Shown here: one piece after another, positions 54,430 through 63,136 of the stretch
Numbering within the stretch: the stretch's first letter is position 1
Layout: each line of letters opens with the position of its first letter
Origin: Corynebacterium stationis
GTDB taxonomy: Bacteria; Actinomycetota; Actinomycetes; Mycobacteriales; Mycobacteriaceae
Length of the DNA: 64,000 bases
Assembly (NCBI RefSeq): GCF_001941345.1
Contig: NZ_CP009251.1
Coordinates: 1,736,001 to 1,800,000, forward strand
Direction: 5' to 3'
Notes under the pieces: generated by a model
Database searches by the model: none
What the model saw: the letters and a program-made list of their open reading frames with translations, nothing else
Told to the model about the DNA's origin: nothing
Position numbers and translations under genes: made by a program

Positions 54430-54762
54430 CTACTCAGATTCCGAAGCTTCGTCGGTACTTAGGCTGCGCTTTTGCGCCGCTAATTCTTCTTTGGTTCGCT
54501 GTAATTCGTGGGTGAGAACATCTAAAAGATCATCGACCTGCGCAGGTGAATAGCCGAATTTCACGGTGCTAAATCCGACTTTTTCATACTCACCATGCAA
54601 AGCGAAGGCGCGGTTGCCTTGCAGCGTGGCCTGTTTTTCGTCGGCAGGTAAATCCGCCATAACGGGGCCTTTGCCAACAAAGTGCGACAGCACCCACGTT
54701 GCTACGATGGCAAAGAGTGCGATCAAAGCCGCCACGATGATAATCGTTAGCACTATATTCAT
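54430..54762 (-). CDS. DivIVA-domain small membrane protein
   Basis: A 110-residue protein with an N-terminal transmembrane helix (IVLTIIIVAALIALFAIVATWVLSHFVG), a central segment VGFSTVKFGYSPAQVDDLLDVLTHEL matching the DivIVA/Wag31 N-terminal motif (FxxxxxGYxxxQVDxFLD), and a short coiled-coil tail. It overlaps the gpgS stop by 4 bases, so it is co-translated. Homologues sit at the same place in mycobacteria. A link to polar growth is plausible but unproven. Confidence 0.85.
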   Translation of the reverse strand: MNIVLTIIIVAALIALFAIVATWVLSHFVGKGPVMADLPADEKQATLQGNRAFALHGEYEKVGFSTVKFGYSPAQVDDLLDVLTHELQRTKEELAAQKRSLSTDEASESE

Positions 54763-55535
54763 GAGATTATCTCCCGGGACTCTAGCTGTTCAAGGGCAGG
54801 ACGTTGACTTAAGGCACTCCGAGTGGCCTGCGCAGAAGTCCCGTACAAGTGTGCACGGTCCAGGATGGTCTCTGCGACGACTTTGGCCATCGGAGCGAGC
54901 TGGGACAGAGGACGGTTGCGGTGCACGCGCGGCGGCAATTTAACCTGTGCGATTGCATCGGCGCCGAAAAAGTGTGCCACATCAATCATCAGCCCGGCTT
55001 CTACGCCATAGCCATCGACAAATGGCAGTTCGCGCGCGACGGAGCGCCGAATGGCATATTCTCCGCCGAGTGGCTGCGCGATATGAGAAAGGTCTGGGAA
55101 AAACATGCCCAGCAAAGGCTTGGCGGTCAATTCCGTAACGCGGCCGCCTCCAGTGGGCTGGTTGCCGAAGGTGCGGCTATAGACAGGCTTCACCAGGTGA
55201 ATTGACGGGTCGGCAAAAGGCGCAGAGAGTGCTGAGACCAGGCCAGGTGCAGCTGATTCCAGATCAGCGTCGACAAAGACCACGATGTCGCCACGCGCCG
55301 CCTCCACGCCGCGCCACATGGATTCGCCTTTACCCACGCGCACTGGCACATGCGGCAAAACCTCGCGCCAGTTAATCACCCGCGCGCCAGCTGCGGTTGC
55401 TACAGCAGCGGTGGCATCGGAAGAATCAGCATCGATGACTAGGACTTCCAAAGGGTCATCAGCCAGACAAGCTTGCACCACACGAGCGATAGTTGGTTCC
55501 TCGTTCAACGCCGGTATAACTACAGAAACACTCAT
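54759..55535 (-). CDS. gpgS: GpgS-like glucosyl-3-phosphoglycerate synthase
   Basis: A 258-residue GT-A fold (GT81/GT2-like) glycosyltransferase transferring glucose to 3-phosphoglycerate, the first step to methylglucose lipopolysaccharide-type glucosylglycerate. Motifs: VVIPALNEEPTIARVV (residues 4-19), the metal site VFVDADLES, and GGGRVTELTAKPLLGMFFP. It is shorter than mycobacterial GpgS (about 320), lacking the N-terminal extension. It overlaps folP2 by 4 bases and DivIVA by 4 bases in a tight operon. Confidence 0.85.
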   Translation of the reverse strand: MSVSVVIPALNEEPTIARVVQACLADDPLEVLVIDADSSDATAAVATAAGARVINWREVLPHVPVRVGKGESMWRGVEAARGDIVVFVDADLESAAPGLVSALSAPFADPSIHLVKPVYSRTFGNQPTGGGRVTELTAKPLLGMFFPDLSHIAQPLGGEYAIRRSVARELPFVDGYGVEAGLMIDVAHFFGADAIAQVKLPPRVHRNRPLSQLAPMAKVVAETILDRAHLYGTSAQATRSALSQRPALEQLESREIIS

Positions 55536-56395
55536 GCCAGTCCCCTTGTGGTAGCCAAAGGTGCAGCAATTCCCTGAATAGCAGCAGTCATGCGGATGGC
55601 ATCGACAGTCTCTTTTACTTCATGGACGCGAAATGCCGCCACGCCTTTCGATGCAGCCCAGGCCGTAGCCGCCAAGGTTCCCGCCACCCGGTCGCCGACT
55701 TCCCTGCCTAAGGTTTCACCGACGAAGTCTTTATTAGACAACGCCATGAGCACCGGCCAGCCGGTAGCTACTAGCTCATCGATGCGGCGCAGAAGTTCCA
55801 GGCCATGGAAAGTATTCTTGCCAAAGTCGTGTGTGGGATCGATAAAGGTCAGCTCGGGTGGGCAGCCAAGCGCAACGGCGCGCTCAGCCAAAGCCGTGGT
55901 CTCGGCAATCACGTCAGCGACAACGTCGTCGAAATGCACGCGGTGCGGCCGAGTGCGCGGCGTAACCCCACCGGTATGGGAGCACACGTAGCCCACCCCG
56001 TGAGCACCTGCGACTTCAATAAGTTGCGGGTCCCAACCTGCCCACGTGTCGTTGATGAGCCGCGCGCCGGCAGCAATAGCTTGCTTAGCTACCGATGCAC
56101 GCCAGGTATCAACACTGATAATTACCTCCGGGTACCGCGCAGCAATTTCTGCGATAAGCGGCACCACGCGATCGATTTCAGCAGCAGCATCGACTGCCTC
56201 ACCGGGACCAGCCTTCACTCCGCCGATATCGACGATGCTTGCGCCCTGAGCGACGACTTCTTCACAGCGAGCCAAAGCGCTAGCCATCCCCCAGGTCGCT
56301 CCTTTGTCATAAAAGGAATCAGGTGTGCGATTTACAATCGCCATCACCTGGGCTAAAGGTTTAAGCGTCGTGGTTGAGTCGGCTGACTCGCTCAT
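55532..56395 (-). CDS. folP2: FolP2, dihydropteroate synthase paralogue
   Basis: A 287-residue TIM-barrel pterin-binding protein. The DHPS motif VMAIVNRTPDSFYDKGATW is clear, followed by VDIGGVKAGPGE, ISVDTWRASVA and INDTWAGWD. In mycobacteria the paralogue at this locus (FolP2, next to gpgS) lacks dihydropteroate synthase activity and its true role is open. The second loop reads VKAGPGE rather than ESTRPG as in active enzymes. It overlaps the LOG gene stop by 35 bases and the gpgS start by 4. Confidence 0.88.
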   Translation of the reverse strand: MSESADSTTTLKPLAQVMAIVNRTPDSFYDKGATWGMASALARCEEVVAQGASIVDIGGVKAGPGEAVDAAAEIDRVVPLIAEIAARYPEVIISVDTWRASVAKQAIAAGARLINDTWAGWDPQLIEVAGAHGVGYVCSHTGGVTPRTRPHRVHFDDVVADVIAETTALAERAVALGCPPELTFIDPTHDFGKNTFHGLELLRRIDELVATGWPVLMALSNKDFVGETLGREVGDRVAGTLAATAWAASKGVAAFRVHEVKETVDAIRMTAAIQGIAAPLATTRGLA

Positions 56396-57188
56396 CGGTC
56401 ATCTCCTTGTGCGCAGCAACGATGTGCTCCACGGCTTCATCAACCGAATCAGTAAGCAAGAAAAGGTCCATATCCTGGGGGTTGATATATCCTTCAGCCA
56501 CCAAGGTATTTGCCATCCACTCAACCAGACCCGACCAGTATTCGGTACCGATCAGCACGATTGGGTAGTTGGTTACCTTGCCGGTTTGCACCATGTAGAG
56601 CATTTCAAAAAGCTCGTCCATCGTACCCATGCCACCTGGCAGACAGACAAAAGCCTGCGAGTACTTCAAAAACATGGTCTTGCGCGCAAAGAAGTACCGG
56701 AAATTAATGCCAAGGTCGACATACTTGTTAAGGCCCTGCTCAAAGGGTAGTTCAATGCCCAAGCCCACGGAAAGCCCACCAGCTTCATAAGCGCCCCGGT
56801 TGGCAGCCTCCATAATTCCTGGGCCACCGCCGGTCACCACGGCATAATCGTGCTCGACTAGCTTTGCGCCCAAGTCGATGCCCTGTGCATACTCCGGCGC
56901 ATCTTCCATGGTGCGCGCCGAACCGTATACGGTCACGGCTTTGGGCAAGTCGCTCAGTGCATCAAATCCCGCGACAAATTCACCCTGGATACGCAGTACA
57001 CGCCACGGATCCGCATGCTTCCACGCGTGGTCTGCCCCAGATTCCAACAAGCGCTGATCGTAGGTAGAGGTTTGATTACCGTCGGTACGCAACAGCATGG
57101 GACCACGGAGCGTGCGGTTAGTTTCTGCGCTTTCCGTACTGCGCGGAACACGCGGTTTACCGTCTTTATTACTACGCAAAGGAGCCAT
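56361..57188 (-). CDS. LOG-family protein (cytokinin riboside 5'-monophosphate phosphoribohydrolase type)
   Basis: A 275-residue Rossmann-type protein with the LOG signature PGGMGTMDELFEML and the preceding TGGGPGIMEAANRGAYEAGG. Family members release free bases from nucleoside 5'-monophosphates. It has a ~50-residue basic N-terminal extension (SNKDGKPRVPRSTES) beyond the usual 190-residue core, typical of the long actinobacterial form. It is 25 bases behind dapE on the same strand. Confidence 0.9.
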   Translation of the reverse strand: MAPLRSNKDGKPRVPRSTESAETNRTLRGPMLLRTDGNQTSTYDQRLLESGADHAWKHADPWRVLRIQGEFVAGFDALSDLPKAVTVYGSARTMEDAPEYAQGIDLGAKLVEHDYAVVTGGGPGIMEAANRGAYEAGGLSVGLGIELPFEQGLNKYVDLGINFRYFFARKTMFLKYSQAFVCLPGGMGTMDELFEMLYMVQTGKVTNYPIVLIGTEYWSGLVEWMANTLVAEGYINPQDMDLFLLTDSVDEAVEHIVAAHKEMTDERVSRLNHDA

Positions 57189-57213
57189 TGATTTTCTTTC
57201 TACTAAAGGGTTT

Positions 57214-58347
57214 CTACGCCGTGAGATATGTGTGAAGTGCTTGTGCCACTGACGTTATCTGTTCCACCGGACATTGCTCGTCGCGCTTATGCGCAAATCC
57301 GGGGTCACCGGGACCAAAGTTGACCGCTGGCGTGCCCATTTCAGAAAAGCGCGCCACATCCGTCCAGCCGTACTTGGCACGAACGTTGCCACCGACTGCA
57401 TCGATAAGCGCTGCGGCAGACGGCTGCCCCAATCCCGGAAGCGCTGCACCTGCGACGTCATCAACCTCAAAGCTGATACCAGGTGAATCCAAGGTGGCAT
57501 CGGCAGGCATCTCTTGCTCTTTCGCCAAGCCTAAGACATCGAGCAAGTGCTCCATCGCCTCTTCGGAGCTGCGGTCCGGCGCGAAACGGAAATTCACGAA
57601 CATCCACGCGTGATCCGGCAAAGTATTGGTGGCCACCCCAGCTTCAAGGTGCACGATGTTGAGTCCCTCGCGGTAAGTGCACCCATCAATGGTGACATCA
57701 CGCGGTGAGTAATCTGCAATCTTGGTCATAACCGGCGTTAGGGTGTGCACTGCATTCGAACCCAGCCAAGCCCGCGCCGAGTGCGCGCGGGTGCCATGCG
57801 CTGTTACTCGCAGGCGAATAGTGCCCTGACAACCTGCCTCAATCATCGCGCCCGACGGCTCTCCCAGCAATGCCAAATCCCCCTGCAACCACTGAGGATT
57901 ATCCCGCTGCAAATGCCCCAAACCGTTGAACTCCGTCGCAACCTCTTCGCCCTCATAGGCAATCAGCGTCAAGTCGTGGCTAAGGTGTTTATCCGCTGCC
58001 AGCTGGGCAAAGGTGTGCAGGTAGACCGCCAACCCGGACTTCATATCCACCGTGCCACAGCCAAACATAATGTTATCTTCCATGTGGTGCGGAACGTTGT
58101 CCGCAATTGGCACGGTATCCACGTGGCCAGCTAAAACAACGCGGGAACCCAAGCCGCGATTGGTACGCGCGCACACGGTGTTTCCAAAGCGCGCAAGCTC
58201 CACATCGGCGGAATCAACCAACGGTTTCAAGGCCTGCTCGATGGCATCGGCAATAGCCTTTTCATGATGCGAAGGGCTAGGGATATCAACCAGCGCCTTC
58301 GTCAGCTCGATGGGGTCCTGGGTCAGATCAAGATGGAAAATAGTCAC
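57214..58347 (-). CDS. dapE: DapE, succinyl-diaminopimelate desuccinylase
   Basis: A 377-residue M20 metallohydrolase releasing LL-diaminopimelate for lysine and peptidoglycan. Zinc-binding and catalytic residues are in LAGHVDTVPIADN, GCGTVDMKSGLA (bridging Asp) and AYEGEEVATEFNG; the dimer domain and C-terminal His (DPGFAHKRDEQCPVEQ) follow. Together with dapD and dapC in this window it makes up the succinylase branch of DAP synthesis. Divergent from the permease gene. Confidence 0.93.
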   Translation of the reverse strand: MTIFHLDLTQDPIELTKALVDIPSPSHHEKAIADAIEQALKPLVDSADVELARFGNTVCARTNRGLGSRVVLAGHVDTVPIADNVPHHMEDNIMFGCGTVDMKSGLAVYLHTFAQLAADKHLSHDLTLIAYEGEEVATEFNGLGHLQRDNPQWLQGDLALLGEPSGAMIEAGCQGTIRLRVTAHGTRAHSARAWLGSNAVHTLTPVMTKIADYSPRDVTIDGCTYREGLNIVHLEAGVATNTLPDHAWMFVNFRFAPDRSSEEAMEHLLDVLGLAKEQEMPADATLDSPGISFEVDDVAGAALPGLGQPSAAALIDAVGGNVRAKYGWTDVARFSEMGTPAVNFGPGDPGFAHKRDEQCPVEQITSVAQALHTYLTA

Positions 58348-58443
58348 AATCCGCCATCGTAGCGTGAAACCCGCTGCTGATCAGGGCAGATGAGGCGTGT
58401 AACATTTCTAACGGCCAATACCAGGATGAAAGAAAAGTGGGCG

Positions 58444-59772
58444 ATGAGTAATTCAGAGTCAAATAAGTTAAAAACCAGACACTTGACGATGATGGGGCTT
58501 GGCTCAGCCATCGGCGCCGGACTATTCCTCGGCGTTGGCGTGGGCATCCAAATCGCCGGTACCTCTATTTTGATTGCGTACCTGGTTGCCGGTGTCCTGG
58601 TTACTTTAATCATGTACATGCTCGGCGAGATGGCCTCTGCACGCCCTTCTCTGGGTTCCTTTTCCACGTATGCGGGTCAAGCGTTTGGCAACTGGGCACG
58701 CTTTACGATGGGCTGGTTGTACTGGTTCATGCTCATCATGGTGATGGGCGCCGAAATTACTGGTGCGGCCGCAATTCTTGGCGGTTGGTTCGGCGTAGAT
58801 CCGTGGATCCCGGCACTAGTTGCCGTGGTATTTTTCGCCGTGGTCAATTTCGGGGCGGTACGCGGATTCGGTGAATTCGAGTTTTGGTTCGCCATCATCA
58901 AAGTCGCGGTCATCGTTGCTTTCTTGGTACTCGGCGCGTGGCTCATCTTTGGCCCAGCTGAGACCCAAACCAGCAGTTTCGTTGAGAACTTCGCGCCCAA
59001 TGGCGTGCCAGGTTTGGCAGCCGGTTTGCTGGCGGTGGCCTTTGCTTTCGGCGGTATCGAGCTAGTCACCATTGCTGCGGCTGAATCTGAAGACCCCGCA
59101 CACAATGTCGCCACAGCAGTGCGCGCGATTATTTTCCGCATCATTGTCTTCTACCTGGGCGCAGTTGCAGTTATTACCTTGCTGCTGCCATTTTCTAGGA
59201 TTCAAGACGCGGACGTTGCAGCGCAGTCTCCTTTCACTGAGGTTTTGCGCGTTGCAGAGATTCCTTATGCCGCGACCTTCATGGAGCTCGTCATTGTGGT
59301 TGCGCTGCTCTCAGCGTTCAATGCACAGATTTACGCAACTTCACGCTTGGTCTTTGATATGGCCCGCGATGGCAATGCTCCAGGCGTGTTTAAGTACACC
59401 TCGAAGACAGGCTCGCCGCTATATGCCGTGATCTTGTCGATGATCTTCGCTTTCGCTTCCGTCGGTCTTCAGTACTGGAATCCTCCTGGACTCTTGACTT
59501 TCTTGTTTAACGCCGTCGGCGGCTGCCTGTTGGTCATTTGGTTCTTCATCGTGACCTCTTATATCAAGCTCAAGCCGAGCCTCGAGTCCACCGAAATTCG
59601 CGTGCCAGGTTTCCCGTGGATTCCATATGCAGTGATACTCGGACTGCTGCTCATCGTCCTGCTCATGCTGTTCGACCCTTCAGCGCGCGGCCAGCTCGTC
59701 GCCGTTGCCGTCATCGCCGGCGGACTGACGATTGTGTCACTGTTCATGCCCAATTCTCGCACAAAAGTATAG
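58444..59772 (+). CDS. APC-superfamily amino-acid permease (AAT family)
   Basis: A 442-residue permease with 12 predicted helices. The start region KTRHLTMMGLGSAIGAGLFLGVGVGIQIAG and the AFAFGGIELVTIAAAES segment in helix 6 are typical of the AroP/GabP/ProY group of amino-acid:H+ symporters. I chose the ATG at 58444 (MSNSESNKLK); an ATG at 58426 is an alternative. The gene occupies the dapE-dapD gap, as in C. glutamicum. The substrate cannot be assigned. Confidence 0.85.
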   Translation: MSNSESNKLKTRHLTMMGLGSAIGAGLFLGVGVGIQIAGTSILIAYLVAGVLVTLIMYMLGEMASARPSLGSFSTYAGQAFGNWARFTMGWLYWFMLIMVMGAEITGAAAILGGWFGVDPWIPALVAVVFFAVVNFGAVRGFGEFEFWFAIIKVAVIVAFLVLGAWLIFGPAETQTSSFVENFAPNGVPGLAAGLLAVAFAFGGIELVTIAAAESEDPAHNVATAVRAIIFRIIVFYLGAVAVITLLLPFSRIQDADVAAQSPFTEVLRVAEIPYAATFMELVIVVALLSAFNAQIYATSRLVFDMARDGNAPGVFKYTSKTGSPLYAVILSMIFAFASVGLQYWNPPGLLTFLFNAVGGCLLVIWFFIVTSYIKLKPSLESTEIRVPGFPWIPYAVILGLLLIVLLMLFDPSARGQLVAVAVIAGGLTIVSLFMPNSRTKV

Positions 59773-59829
59773 GGTTACCTATACTTTCTAAGGTATCTAT
59801 CCCCGACTCCTCTAAGGCTTGAATATTCA

Positions 59830-60801
59830 ATGACTTCTGCATCTGCCCGCGGTTTGGCAACGATCACCCACGACGGAACAGTGTTGGATGTTTGGTTTCC
59901 AGCAGTTTCTCTGGATACTCCTGTTTCTGCTGCTGGCACTGAACGCTTGGAGGAGACTCCACAGCAATTTGCAGCCCTTGTTGGCCCTGACGAAGAGCGC
60001 GGTGTAGCTCGCGTCGCGGTTGAGACTTCCATTGCGGACCTCGACGCTGCGCCAATCGACGCATATGACGCCTACCTGCGTCTGCACCTTCTTTCCCACC
60101 GTGCGGTCAAGCCCCACGGACTCAACATGGACGGCATCTTCGGCCACTTGGCTAACGTTGTCTGGACCAACTACGGTCCATGTGCAGTCGCAGACTTCCA
60201 GATGGTGCGCAGCCGCCTGGCATCCCGCGGCCCAGTTACGGTGTTCTCCGTGGACAAGTTCCCACGCATGGTGGACTACGTCGTTCCTTCCGGCGTTCGC
60301 ATCGGTGACGCAGACCGCGTGCGCCTGGGTGCACACTTGGCAGAAGGCACCACCGTTATGCACGAAGGATTCGTAAACTTCAACGCCGGCACCCTTGGTG
60401 CTTCCATGGTTGAAGGACGTATTTCCGCAGGTGTCGTCGTTGGCGACGGCTCCGATGTCGGCGGTGGGGCATCCATCATGGGCACCCTGTCTGGTGGCGG
60501 CAAGGAGACCATTTCCATCGGTGAGCGCTGCCTGCTCGGCGCAAACTCGGGCGTGGGCATTTCGCTTGGCGATGACTGCGTTGTCGAAGCCGGCCTCTAC
60601 GTCACCTCTGGCTCTAAGGTTTCCGTCTTCGGCCGCGTCGCTGAAGTCGCTGGCGTTGACGAAGGCACCTCCGTGAAGGCAGCCAAGCTTTCCGGCGCAT
60701 CCGGCATGCTGCTGCGCCGCAACTCCGTCACTGGTGCCATCGAAGCAACCGAGTGGAAGGCAGAAGCAGTCGCCCTCAACGAGGAACTGCATAAGAACTA
60801 A
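59830..60801 (+). CDS. dapD: DapD, tetrahydrodipicolinate N-succinyltransferase
   Basis: A 323-residue acyltransferase transferring succinyl from succinyl-CoA to tetrahydrodipicolinate. An N-terminal globular domain is followed by a left-handed beta helix of hexapeptide repeats ([39 protein letters not shown]) and a C-terminal arm. The sequence follows the actinobacterial DapD type. Succinyl-CoA comes from OdhA, encoded 20 kb away. A strong terminator follows. Confidence 0.95.
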   Translation: MTSASARGLATITHDGTVLDVWFPAVSLDTPVSAAGTERLEETPQQFAALVGPDEERGVARVAVETSIADLDAAPIDAYDAYLRLHLLSHRAVKPHGLNMDGIFGHLANVVWTNYGPCAVADFQMVRSRLASRGPVTVFSVDKFPRMVDYVVPSGVRIGDADRVRLGAHLAEGTTVMHEGFVNFNAGTLGASMVEGRISAGVVVGDGSDVGGGASIMGTLSGGGKETISIGERCLLGANSGVGISLGDDCVVEAGLYVTSGSKVSVFGRVAEVAGVDEGTSVKAAKLSGASGMLLRRNSVTGAIEATEWKAEAVALNEELHKN

Positions 60802-60835
60802 CCCGCTCATTTCACGCGCCCATTAAACGCGCGTC

Positions 60836-60872
60836 AAGCGCCTTGCCAAACATCTCTCGGCAAGGCGCTTTT
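60836..60872 (+). terminator. Terminator of dapD
   Basis: AAGCGCCTTGCC pairs perfectly with GGCAAGGCGCTT around an 11-base loop, followed by TTGCG. It lies 34 bases after the stop. Confidence 0.92.
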
Positions 60873-60944
60873 GCGATCTCAACGCCACCCTTGTCAGCAC
60901 CCGTCCACAGCGCGCGCATCAGCAGCCTGTCCTCAGCCCCCTGT

Positions 60945-61008
60945 CCCCTTCGCGCTCACCATATAACAGCTCCTCGACATCAACAGCTTCGCTGTGAGCG
61001 CGAAGAGC
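60945..61008. repeat. 64-bp dyad element, copy I
   Basis: Arms CCCCTTCGCGCTCAC (60945-60959) and GTGAGCGCGAAGAGC (60994-61008); T at 60974 and A at 60979. First of three copies between the dapD terminator and the DUF559 gene. A GGCATCGACAAGCGAAGG motif follows 5 bases later. Confidence 0.93.
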
Positions 61009-61086
61009 ACGCCGGCATCGACAAGCGAAGGCATCAGCCGGCGTTGCGCTTTCAACCGGCCACCGTCGGAGTCGGCGCCCGCGATG

Positions 61087-61150
61087 CTCGCTTCCCGCTC
61101 ACAGCGGCAGGCGCTCTCGAGACTTGGCCACAGCTGGTGAGCGCGAGACG
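61087..61150. repeat. 64-bp dyad element, copy J (diverged arms)
   Basis: Left arm TCGCTTCCCGCTCAC (61087-61101) and right arm GTGAGCGCGAGACGT (61136-61150) are the most diverged, yet the 64-base length, T at 61116 and A at 61121 are kept. The interior is unrelated to its neighbours. Confidence 0.8.
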
Positions 61151-61261
61151 TGCAGGCGCAAGAGCTTGTCGATGCCCACAGCGCCCACACTTTCAACAGC
61201 CTTACCCACGGCAGGCAGTAGGCCCCGCAGCTTCGCCCTCCTGGCGGACAGCAGCAGGTAT

Positions 61262-61325
61262 CCCTTTCGCGCTCACAGTAAGCCATCGCATGGCTAGTGG
61301 CCTGCTCTGGGTGAGCGCGAAGGGT
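61262..61325. repeat. 64-bp dyad element, copy K
   Basis: Arms CCCTTTCGCGCTCAC (61262-61276) and GTGAGCGCGAAGGGT (61311-61325); T at 61291 and A at 61296. Inside, AGCCAT and ATGGCT form a small extra hairpin that other copies lack. It lies 178 bases upstream of the DUF559 gene. Confidence 0.93.
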
Positions 61326-61503
61326 TCGGTGTGCAAATACGCGTGGTGCGTAAAGCACGGAAGCGCGAGAGCGCGGTGGCAGAGGTATTTATCCACAACT
61401 TTTGGGTGACACGTCAATAAATGTGGCAGGAAGGGGCGAGTTATCCACAGCAGCCCCAGGTCGGCCTAGATTGCGGTAGCGTGCGAGCAATAGCGTCAGG
61501 AGT

Positions 61504-62424
61504 ATGAATACCAAGGTCACGGACACCAAGGGTACGAATACCCAGAGCGGAAGCATATGGACTACGCAGGAGTTGCGGAAAAGGGGCATCGGCAGGCGCA
61601 AACAAGCGCACATGGTCGAAGACGGCACGCTGCATCGCGTGCATCGCGGAATCTACATCAGGGGCAGGGTTAGCGCGCGCAATGTCGCTAGGGCGCTCAC
61701 GCAATCGCTTGCCGATGTCGCGCTTGCTGGACACTCCGCGACGCAGCTGCACCTGGGGCATACGTTGACATTCCCGCTGGAATTGGAAGGCCCGCGCACC
61801 ATTCGGGGCGAAAATTTCACGGTGCGGCATACTCGCAGGCAGACCACGCAATTCAAAGACGGCATCAAACTGGTTGAACCGCTGTGGGCCGCAAGACGCA
61901 GCCCCTACGAGCAGGAGTGGCTGTTGGAGCAGTGTTATAGGGGTCGCAGCGGCATCGACAAGCTAAAGCGCGACGTAGGGCGCATGAACCGCTTGACGAT
62001 GCAACTACGCAGTGTATTGAAACGCTGTTGCATCGGGGCGGATAGCGTTGCAGAGAAGAAGCTGGCAACGGAACTGCGTCGCGTAGGATTTCAGGTGCAA
62101 CACAATGTACTTTTTGCGGGATACCGTTACGATCTGTGGCTGCAGAAGCTGGGGATTTTAATCGAAGTCGACGGCTATGAGGTGCACAGCGATGCCAAAA
62201 GCTTTGTGAAAGACCGCTGGAAATCCAATGATGGCGCAAGCCTTGGGTGCGTGGTCTTAAGGTTTAGCGCTGATTGCGTGCATTATCACTTAAAACAGGT
62301 GGTGGCGAAGGTAAAAGAAATCGCGCAGTGGATTCGACAAGGTCGACCACGGCGCGATGAAGTGGGCATACAAGGCAACCCGGTGTTCAACTGGCACGAA
62401 TGCGTGCGCAGCACGTTTAGCTAG
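61504..62424 (+). CDS. DUF559/Vsr-like nuclease-fold protein with AbiEi-like N-terminus
   Basis: A 306-residue protein. The N-terminus (WTTQELRKRGIGRRKQAHMVEDGTLHRVHRGIYIR) is a winged helix of the AbiEi-antitoxin type. The C-terminal third (TELRRVGFQVQHNVLFAGYRYDLWLQKLGILIEVDGYEVHS...VLRFSADCV) has the DUF559/Vsr endonuclease pattern: Asp in RYDLW and Glu-x-Asp in IEVDG as metal ligands. CAGGAG precedes the ATG. Such proteins are common in actinobacteria and their role is unknown; a solitary repair or defence nuclease is possible. It has no cognate methylase or toxin nearby and sits beside three dyad elements. Its end overlaps the GtrA gene by 8 bases. Confidence 0.75.
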   Translation: MNTKVTDTKGTNTQSGSIWTTQELRKRGIGRRKQAHMVEDGTLHRVHRGIYIRGRVSARNVARALTQSLADVALAGHSATQLHLGHTLTFPLELEGPRTIRGENFTVRHTRRQTTQFKDGIKLVEPLWAARRSPYEQEWLLEQCYRGRSGIDKLKRDVGRMNRLTMQLRSVLKRCCIGADSVAEKKLATELRRVGFQVQHNVLFAGYRYDLWLQKLGILIEVDGYEVHSDAKSFVKDRWKSNDGASLGCVVLRFSADCVHYHLKQVVAKVKEIAQWIRQGRPRRDEVGIQGNPVFNWHECVRSTFS

Positions 62425-63019
62425 GAGCTGCGTCCTGTACGAAGACAGGGCTTTTCGGGCGGGAGCGGAAGGTCCACAGCTTATTAATCACGAAGTTAAT
62501 CGGCATAGCTACGATAATTGAAATTGCTGATGCCCAGTAGAACTTGGTGCGGAAGCCGGTGGAGTCGTCGAAGATTTCTGGCGACAACGCAATCGGCGAA
62601 TTCACATTCATCAATAATGTGGCGATGACCTGGCTGACCAAGAAGGCGCCAAGTCCTGCCAGTAAGAATGGGAAAAAACCGCGCAACCATGAGATACGCT
62701 GGGCTTCTTTGAAAGTCCACATGCGGTTAAGCTGATAGTTCCAGGTATTGGCGATCAAAAACGCAATCGCCATAAACACGTGGTACCAGCGGATATTGAA
62801 TTGGGTTCCAAAGAGGTTGATAAAGCCATCATGCTCGGTAATTCCAGCTGACCACATCGCGATCTTTTTGGATAGAAATACCACCAGCAGGTTGACAACC
62901 GTGCCAGATCCGCCCACGAGGCCAAACCTGAGAAATTGCCCCATATTAGATATAAAACGAGCTACCGTCATGCTCTTGAGTAACCCTTCTGTATGGACAA
63001 TTCTTCTAAAACTACGCAC
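62417..63019 (-). CDS. GtrA-family membrane protein
   Basis: A 200-residue protein with four transmembrane helices and the GtrA pattern FLRFGLVGGSGTVVNLLVVFL at the first helix, later NYQLNRMWTF and FVINKLWTFRS. GtrA-like proteins move or support lipid-linked sugars in cell-envelope glycan synthesis. The start is a GTG at 63019; a shorter start at MTVARFISN is possible. In C. glutamicum a similar gene lies between dapC and dapD. Confidence 0.88.
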   Translation of the reverse strand: MRSFRRIVHTEGLLKSMTVARFISNMGQFLRFGLVGGSGTVVNLLVVFLSKKIAMWSAGITEHDGFINLFGTQFNIRWYHVFMAIAFLIANTWNYQLNRMWTFKEAQRISWLRGFFPFLLAGLGAFLVSQVIATLLMNVNSPIALSPEIFDDSTGFRTKFYWASAISIIVAMPINFVINKLWTFRSRPKSPVFVQDAAPS

Positions 63020-63136
63020 GAGTGTGGCGGCAAACTTCTCGTTCGCCGCCTTTAAACGCTGAAAGTTATTAAAGTTTAGCGCACTTGGGTTACTGAATTG
63101 CTTTCCACACGGTACTAAATAGCTGTGAGCCCAATT

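Noticed and set aside
59827..60810. 327-residue ORF on the minus strand
   Set aside because: It mirrors dapD over its whole length; dapD is certain.
16289..61417. A conserved peptide frame across the dyad elements: on the minus strand all full copies read FALT, 11 residues, VSAKG without a stop, with a hydrophobic residue at the fifth place
   Set aside because: The fixed residues come from the arms, and the recurring Leu/Val/Met comes from the invariant A at interior position 20. No shared start codon, ribosome site or stop position exists, and one copy has arms too diverged to keep the motif. The open frame is notable but explained by the DNA pattern.
61951..61964. Further copy of the GCATCGACAAGC motif
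   Set aside because: It lies inside the DUF559 coding sequence, where it encodes Gly-Ile-Asp-Lys in frame, so chance is likely.
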